Assembly: GCF_019969725.1 (NCBI RefSeq)
Contig: NZ_JAHXYW010000029.1
Span: 1-16,979 of the forward strand
Length of the DNA: 16,979 nt
From: Neobacillus bataviensis
GTDB lineage: Bacteria; Bacillota; Bacilli; Bacillales_B; DSM-18226
Reading direction: 5' to 3'
Shown: positions 14,105 through 16,979 of the stretch, piece by piece
How positions within the stretch are numbered: position 1 is the stretch's first letter
Layout of the letters: the number at the start of each line of letters is the position of its first letter
Made by a program: the position numbers and the translations under genes
The notes under the pieces: generated by a model
Told to the model about the DNA's origin: nothing
Databases searched by the model: none
Seen by the model: the letters and a program-made list of their open reading frames with translations, nothing else

Positions 14105-14299
14105 GCCTCTGACGGGATTCGAACCCGCACTCCTTTCGTAAGCATAGGCTAAGGACAACACGCTTCCCTACGGAATTTCACCAACAGGAATTTCACCTGT
14201 TTCAGCTAATTTGCTTTTCGGTGCTTCTGAAACCTTTGCCTTGCGACCTGGTGGCTACAATTGTTTTCCAGCGCTCTTCCCTTCTAGAGCTACAGAGGC
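14105..14299 (-). ncRNA. tRNA-like RNA structure with a long insert, unidentified
   Basis: Read on the minus strand, a 7-bp acceptor-like stem GCCTCTG/CAGAGGC closes the 195-nt element. Next to it are TA and a D-arm (GCTC/GAGC, 10-base loop with GGG), and at the 3' end a canonical T-arm (GCGGG, loop TTCGAAT, CCCGT). Between D-arm and T-arm, where a tRNA has about 25-30 bases, there are about 145. That part can form CTGG/CCAG, GTTTCAG/CTGAAAC and AACAGG/CCTGTT stems and holds the 11-mer GGTGAAATTCC twice, 15 bp apart. No CCA is encoded and no normal anticodon loop is visible. Possibilities: an interrupted tRNA, a tRNA-mimic ncRNA, or a decayed gene. It is too short for a standard group I intron inside a tRNA. 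Confidence 0.5.
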
Positions 14300-14363
14300 G
14301 TTTAAGAAATTATATGCCGAAGAATTGCAAAGAATCAACGATTATTTAAGTTCAATTAAATAG
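14298..14363 (+). pseudogene. C-terminal gene remnant abutting the tRNA-like element
   Basis: Directly after the tRNA-like structure a plus frame reads AFKKLYAEELQRINDYLSSI, K, stop, an amphipathic helix that looks like the true end of a protein. It is followed 17 bases later by a good terminator. On the other side of the element (about 14052-14104) a frame reads GNPSLFNIAFEGYGAVLSM. The two may be halves of one lost gene interrupted by the element. The original product is not identifiable. Confidence 0.3.
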
Positions 14364-14380
14364 TGCTTCGTTAATAAACC

Positions 14381-14440
14381 AGCAGCTCTTGTGCTGCTTT
14401 TTTCTTATTGAACAAACGGGGCAGTTTAGTTGAACAAACG
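14381..14440 (+). repeat. Dispersed repeat, copy 9, with terminator hairpin
   Basis: AGCAGC/GCTGCT with a 6-base loop and a TTTTTTCTT tail form a terminator. The core AACAAACGGGGCAG and TTTAGTTGAACAA follow. The stretch 14441-14630 shows nothing I can name. Confidence 0.75.
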
Positions 14441-14634
14441 TCATTAGCTTTTTTTCAACAATCGGGCCATATTGTGAAGTGTAGACATATTGATACCGGG
14501 TAAATTAATTTAATGCTAAGATCAATTTAAGCCCAAGATTATAATGAGTGGCTTTCTGATGAGTAGGTACAAATAACAAAAACACTAATACATTTTTAAA
14601 CCGCTTATAGATAGGATTATTTAGGGTATCTTTT

Positions 14635-14667
14635 AATGAAGCTGCCTATATAAACGGCAGCTTCATT
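14635..14667. repeat. Perfect 12-bp inverted repeat
   Basis: AATGAAGCTGCC and GGCAGCTTCATT pair perfectly around a 9-base A+T-rich loop. There is no T run on either side, so it is not an ordinary terminator. It may be a two-way transcription barrier or a protein-binding site. Confidence 0.6.
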
Positions 14668-14719
14668 ACGTTAATGGTATCTATTACTAACGGATTTATT
14701 CGACGTAGTTGGCTAGTAA

Positions 14720-14752
14720 AATGTCGCCCTTTGCTAGTTACAAGGCGACATT
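14720..14752. repeat. Second hairpin, 9-bp inverted repeat ahead of the AraC gene
   Basis: AATGTCGCC and GGCGACATT pair, and TTG/CAA can extend the stem inward past a CT bulge. TATAAT follows at 14763-14768, a possible -10 for the AraC gene (TTACAA at 14738 would be a poor -35, 19 bp away and inside the hairpin). It could be an operator. Confidence 0.5.
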
Positions 14753-14845
14753 GAATAGGTATTATAATATCTGTCCCGTTAACTAGGTAGAACGCAATCA
14801 TAACCAGAACTAGTGAATGTGTAGATAGCTAAAGGAGGACCCATT

Positions 14846-15859
14846 TTGAAGTCTCATACTCGTATTAAAATCCCAGCAGGATTTTGGGCAGGCATACATA
14901 AATTAGGGATTGCTCCCCACGACGTGGCTCGAAAAGCACAACTGCCGCTCACCATTATTAATGACCCAGCTGTCACCACCGACCAATATTTCGCGATTTG
15001 GCAGGCTTATTCGGATCTCATTGATGACACTGCCGAAGGAATTATCAAGCTTACGACCGTCTTTGAAACAGCGCATTACCCACCCGCAGTCTTAGCGACT
15101 TACCATGCTCGTGACTACCGTGACGCTCTAAAACGAATGGCACGGTACAAACAACTGTGTCCTCCTGAAAGCTTACGTATCACCGAGGAAGGTGAGGACT
15201 GTACAATTGAACTAGATTGGTTGTATACCGAGCAATCAGGTCCATCGATGCTGGTTGGAATCACTCTGGCATTTCTTTTGGAGCTTGGACGTCGAGGCAC
15301 AGGTAAACCGTTGATGGCGAGATCTGTCGAATTTTCGCACTCAATGGGAGACATACAGGCACTTGAAGCTTACTTTGGCTGCCATATCCGGATTGGTGAA
15401 AATTGTAACAGGTTGACGCTACATCGAGGAGATCTGGACCTCCCTTTTGTCTCGTACAACGAAGAGTTGCTGGAGATTCTAACTCCCGTATTGGACAAAT
15501 CGTTGGATGAGCAGCAACGCAGTCGCTCAATCACCGAAATAGTCAAGTGGATCATGAAACGTAGCCTACCAGGAGGGCACCCTGACATTAAGAATGTCGC
15601 AAGCGAGTTGGGGATGAGCGGTCGTACCTTGCAGCGACGTCTTACTGACGAAGGCACGAGCTTCAAGCATCTTTTGACACAAGTCCGACATAAGTTGGCT
15701 CGAGAGTACTTGGCAGACCCCTCGTTCGATATTAAAGAAGTAGCCTTTATGATTGGATATGAAGACCAGAACTCGTTCTACCGCGCCTTCCGCATTTGGG
15801 AAGGTGATACTCCCACAAATTGGCGTACTGAACATTTAGGTACAAACTCGATAAATTAA
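14846..15859 (+). CDS. AraC-family transcriptional regulator with Arabinose_bd-type sensor domain (337 aa)
   Basis: Residues 1-200 match the ligand-binding/dimerisation domain typical of OruR/ArgR-like AraC proteins (start IPAGFWAGIHKLGIAPHDVA, then a LPLTIINDP turn). About 230-332 hold two HTH units: IKNVASELGMSGRTLQRRL and IKEVAFMIGYEDQNSFYRAF, with the signature R.WEGDTPTNWR after them. The start is TTG with AAAGGAGG seven bases upstream. Base composition is clearly more GC-rich than the SDR gene downstream, suggesting separate origins. It is followed in the same direction by a dehydrogenase gene whose promoter has a TATAAT but no -35, as expected of an activator-dependent promoter; I infer that this is its target. 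The inducer is unknown. Confidence 0.9.
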   Translation: MKSHTRIKIPAGFWAGIHKLGIAPHDVARKAQLPLTIINDPAVTTDQYFAIWQAYSDLIDDTAEGIIKLTTVFETAHYPPAVLATYHARDYRDALKRMARYKQLCPPESLRITEEGEDCTIELDWLYTEQSGPSMLVGITLAFLLELGRRGTGKPLMARSVEFSHSMGDIQALEAYFGCHIRIGENCNRLTLHRGDLDLPFVSYNEELLEILTPVLDKSLDEQQRSRSITEIVKWIMKRSLPGGHPDIKNVASELGMSGRTLQRRLTDEGTSFKHLLTQVRHKLAREYLADPSFDIKEVAFMIGYEDQNSFYRAFRIWEGDTPTNWRTEHLGTNSIN

Positions 15860-15953
15860 CTTTGTCTTAAAAGTACATTTTTTTACACTATATTAAAAAA
15901 GATTAACCTAATTATTACCTTAAAGGATAGGAGCGTTTTTATTATTAACTTTT

Positions 15954-15959
15954 TATAAT
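15954..15959 (+). promoter_or_regulatory. -10 element of the short-chain dehydrogenase gene
   Basis: TATAAT is perfect, but the -35 position (about 15931-15936, GAGCGT) is far from consensus. It lies 33 bases before the chosen start. Activation by the upstream AraC protein is inferred. Confidence 0.4.
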
Positions 15960-15991
15960 CATAAAAGGTAAATGAAATGGAGAAATGTATT

Positions 15992-16786
15992 ATGGATATG
16001 GGATTAAACAATAAAACAGCTTTAGTTACAGGATCAACGAAAGGTATAGGTAAAGCAATTGCCATTGAACTTGCCAAAGAAGGTGTCAATGTACTAATTA
16101 ATGGACGAAATTATGAAGAGGTAGAACGAATTGTAAATGAAATTAAATCGGAGTTCCCGGCTACCTCTCCTCAAAATGCTTCAGCCGATATTGTCGATAT
16201 TCAACAAAGAGAAGCTTTATTTAAAAAATACCCCACTATTGATATTTTAGTTAACAATATGGGTATCTATGAAATTATGCAATATGAGGACATTGACGAT
16301 GAAGTATGGGAAAAATACTTCCGTACTAATGTTCTTGCTGCAAATGGATTATCTAAATTTTATTTACCTAAAATGTTAAAAAATAATTATGGTCGCATTA
16401 TCTTTATTGCGAGTGAAGAAGCAATCATGCCTTCAGGACAAATGCCTCAGTATTGTATGACAAAATCAATGCTATTATCATTGTCAAAAAGCTTATCTAA
16501 ATTAACAATAGGAACAGAAGTTACAGTCAATACGATCATGCCAGGACCAACACTCTCTGAAAATGTTCATCAAATAATTGATGGTATATACCCTAATGAT
16601 GATATGACTTTTTCAGAAAAAGAGAAAGAATTTATGACTACAAACCTACCTCAATCTGAAATACAACGATTTATCAAGCCAATTGAAATAGGTAGACTAA
16701 CTACATTTGTGTGTAGTCCTTATGCATCCGCATTTAAAGGTTCCCCTATCCGTATGGATGGGGGAATGGTACCGACTATTTTTTAA
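15992..16786 (+). CDS. Short-chain dehydrogenase/reductase, classical SDR (264 aa)
   Basis: This is a full-length NAD(P)-dependent oxidoreductase. The cofactor site TGSTKGIG is at 13-20, followed by a basic INGRN loop at 36-40 that suggests NADP. The structural NNMG at 88-91 replaces the usual NNAG. The catalytic S141, Y154 and K158 are in place (YCMTK), and PGP follows. Closest remembered relatives are oxidoreductases of the 3-oxoacyl-ACP reductase/FabG-like group with unassigned substrates. The ATG at 15992 has GGAG nine bases upstream and gives the standard family N-terminus; an ATG at 15977 adds five residues but contains that ribosome site. Its A+T-rich composition differs from the AraC gene. 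Substrate not deducible. Confidence 0.9.
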   Translation: MDMGLNNKTALVTGSTKGIGKAIAIELAKEGVNVLINGRNYEEVERIVNEIKSEFPATSPQNASADIVDIQQREALFKKYPTIDILVNNMGIYEIMQYEDIDDEVWEKYFRTNVLAANGLSKFYLPKMLKNNYGRIIFIASEEAIMPSGQMPQYCMTKSMLLSLSKSLSKLTIGTEVTVNTIMPGPTLSENVHQIIDGIYPNDDMTFSEKEKEFMTTNLPQSEIQRFIKPIEIGRLTTFVCSPYASAFKGSPIRMDGGMVPTIF

Positions 16787-16833
16787 CATTTTTCTATTTC
16801 AAATATTGTATATAAGTTTAAGAAACGTATAAC

Positions 16834-16873
16834 AATAGGATGCTCTAATACTATAGAATTGGAGTTTCCTATT
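16834..16873 (+). terminator. Long two-part hairpin after the dehydrogenase gene
   Basis: AATAGGA/TCCTATT and CTCTAAT/ATTGGAG stack into a 14-bp stem (one T-G pair) with a 2x2 internal loop. The tail is TTCCTTTCTTATT rather than a pure T run, so it is a probable but imperfect terminator. Confidence 0.6.
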
Positions 16874-16883
16874 TCCTTTCTTA

Positions 16884-16979
16884 TTCCACAAAAGGGTGCT
16901 TGAGTTGAACAGTGGGGTTGCTGCGGCAATCCCATTTCTTATTCAACAAACGGGGCAGGATAGTTAAAGAAGGGATTCG
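16884..16979 (+). repeat. Dispersed repeat, copy 10, with terminator hairpin
   Basis: GGGGTTGC/GCAATCCC with loop TGCG form an 8-bp stem (one G-T pair), followed by ATTTCTTATT and the core CAACAAACGGGGCAGG. Its last 30 usable bases (16949-16978) are the exact reverse complement of 2-31. Confidence 0.75.

Noticed and set aside
14105..14299. Group I intron inside a tRNA
   Set aside because: The extra sequence is only about 120 bases longer than a tRNA and lacks recognisable R and S core elements; group I introns need about 200 or more.
1..16979. A composite transposon bounded by the terminal inverted repeats
   Set aside because: The ends belong to a dispersed repeat with many internal copies, there is no transposase gene, and target duplication cannot be seen.

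Overview
The window looks like low-GC Firmicute chromosome, most likely a Bacillaceae of the Bacillus/Neobacillus/Peribacillus type. The reasons are A+T-rich coding sequence, strong AGGAGG ribosome sites, several TTG/GTG starts, many hairpin-plus-T-run terminators, and a DUF3888-type protein. This is inference from style; no species marker is present.

Layout. (1) 1-2.4 kb is accessory chromosome: small genes mostly on the minus strand, each followed by a copy of a dispersed intergenic repeat. They include a small unknown protein, a chimera of an EF-G-like P-loop and a zinc ribbon, a DUF3888 protein coupled to a truncated ORF, and a two-helix membrane protein. (2) 2.46-2.70 kb is an attachment-site-like junction: the 3' 47 nt of a tRNA-Val(GAC), flanked on both sides by pairs of short direct repeats. 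(3) 2.7-9.4 kb is a compact integrated element: leftward tyrosine integrase and zinc-finger protein; a divergent control region; rightward HTH regulator and excisionase-like protein; CHC2 primase; VapE-type helicase; an iteron-bearing A+T-rich block that looks like a replication origin; ERCC4-type nuclease; unknown small protein; and a small terminase subunit with no large subunit or structural genes. This content and order are those of a phage satellite of the PICI/SaPI type. (4) 9.5-10.7 kb is a frameshifted secreted protein with an excalibur domain and about eight cell-wall-binding repeats. (5) 11.1-13.1 kb is a 654-residue SIR2-domain protein with a helical C-terminus, a plausible anti-phage NADase. 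(6) 13.2-16.8 kb holds a DHFR/RibD-fold reductase with a MerR-type promoter, a gene-poor 1-kb stretch containing an unexplained tRNA-like RNA structure, an AraC regulator, and a short-chain dehydrogenase that the AraC protein may control.

Two patterns cut across the window. The dispersed repeat (terminator-like hairpin plus a core resembling AACTAACGGGGCAGGTTAG) occurs about ten times but is absent between about 1.86 and 10.78 kb, which marks that block as newer DNA. All copies left of the gap lie on the minus strand and all copies right of it on the plus strand, mostly just after gene stops. The window ends themselves are a 30-bp perfect inverted repeat made of two of these copies.

The satellite genes fit one programme: the integrase and excisionase-like protein move the element, the primase and VapE act at the candidate origin, and TerS would divert a helper phage's packaging machinery. 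The SIR2 gene downstream could be cargo or a neighbouring defence gene. The right attachment site was not found, so the element's right boundary is open.
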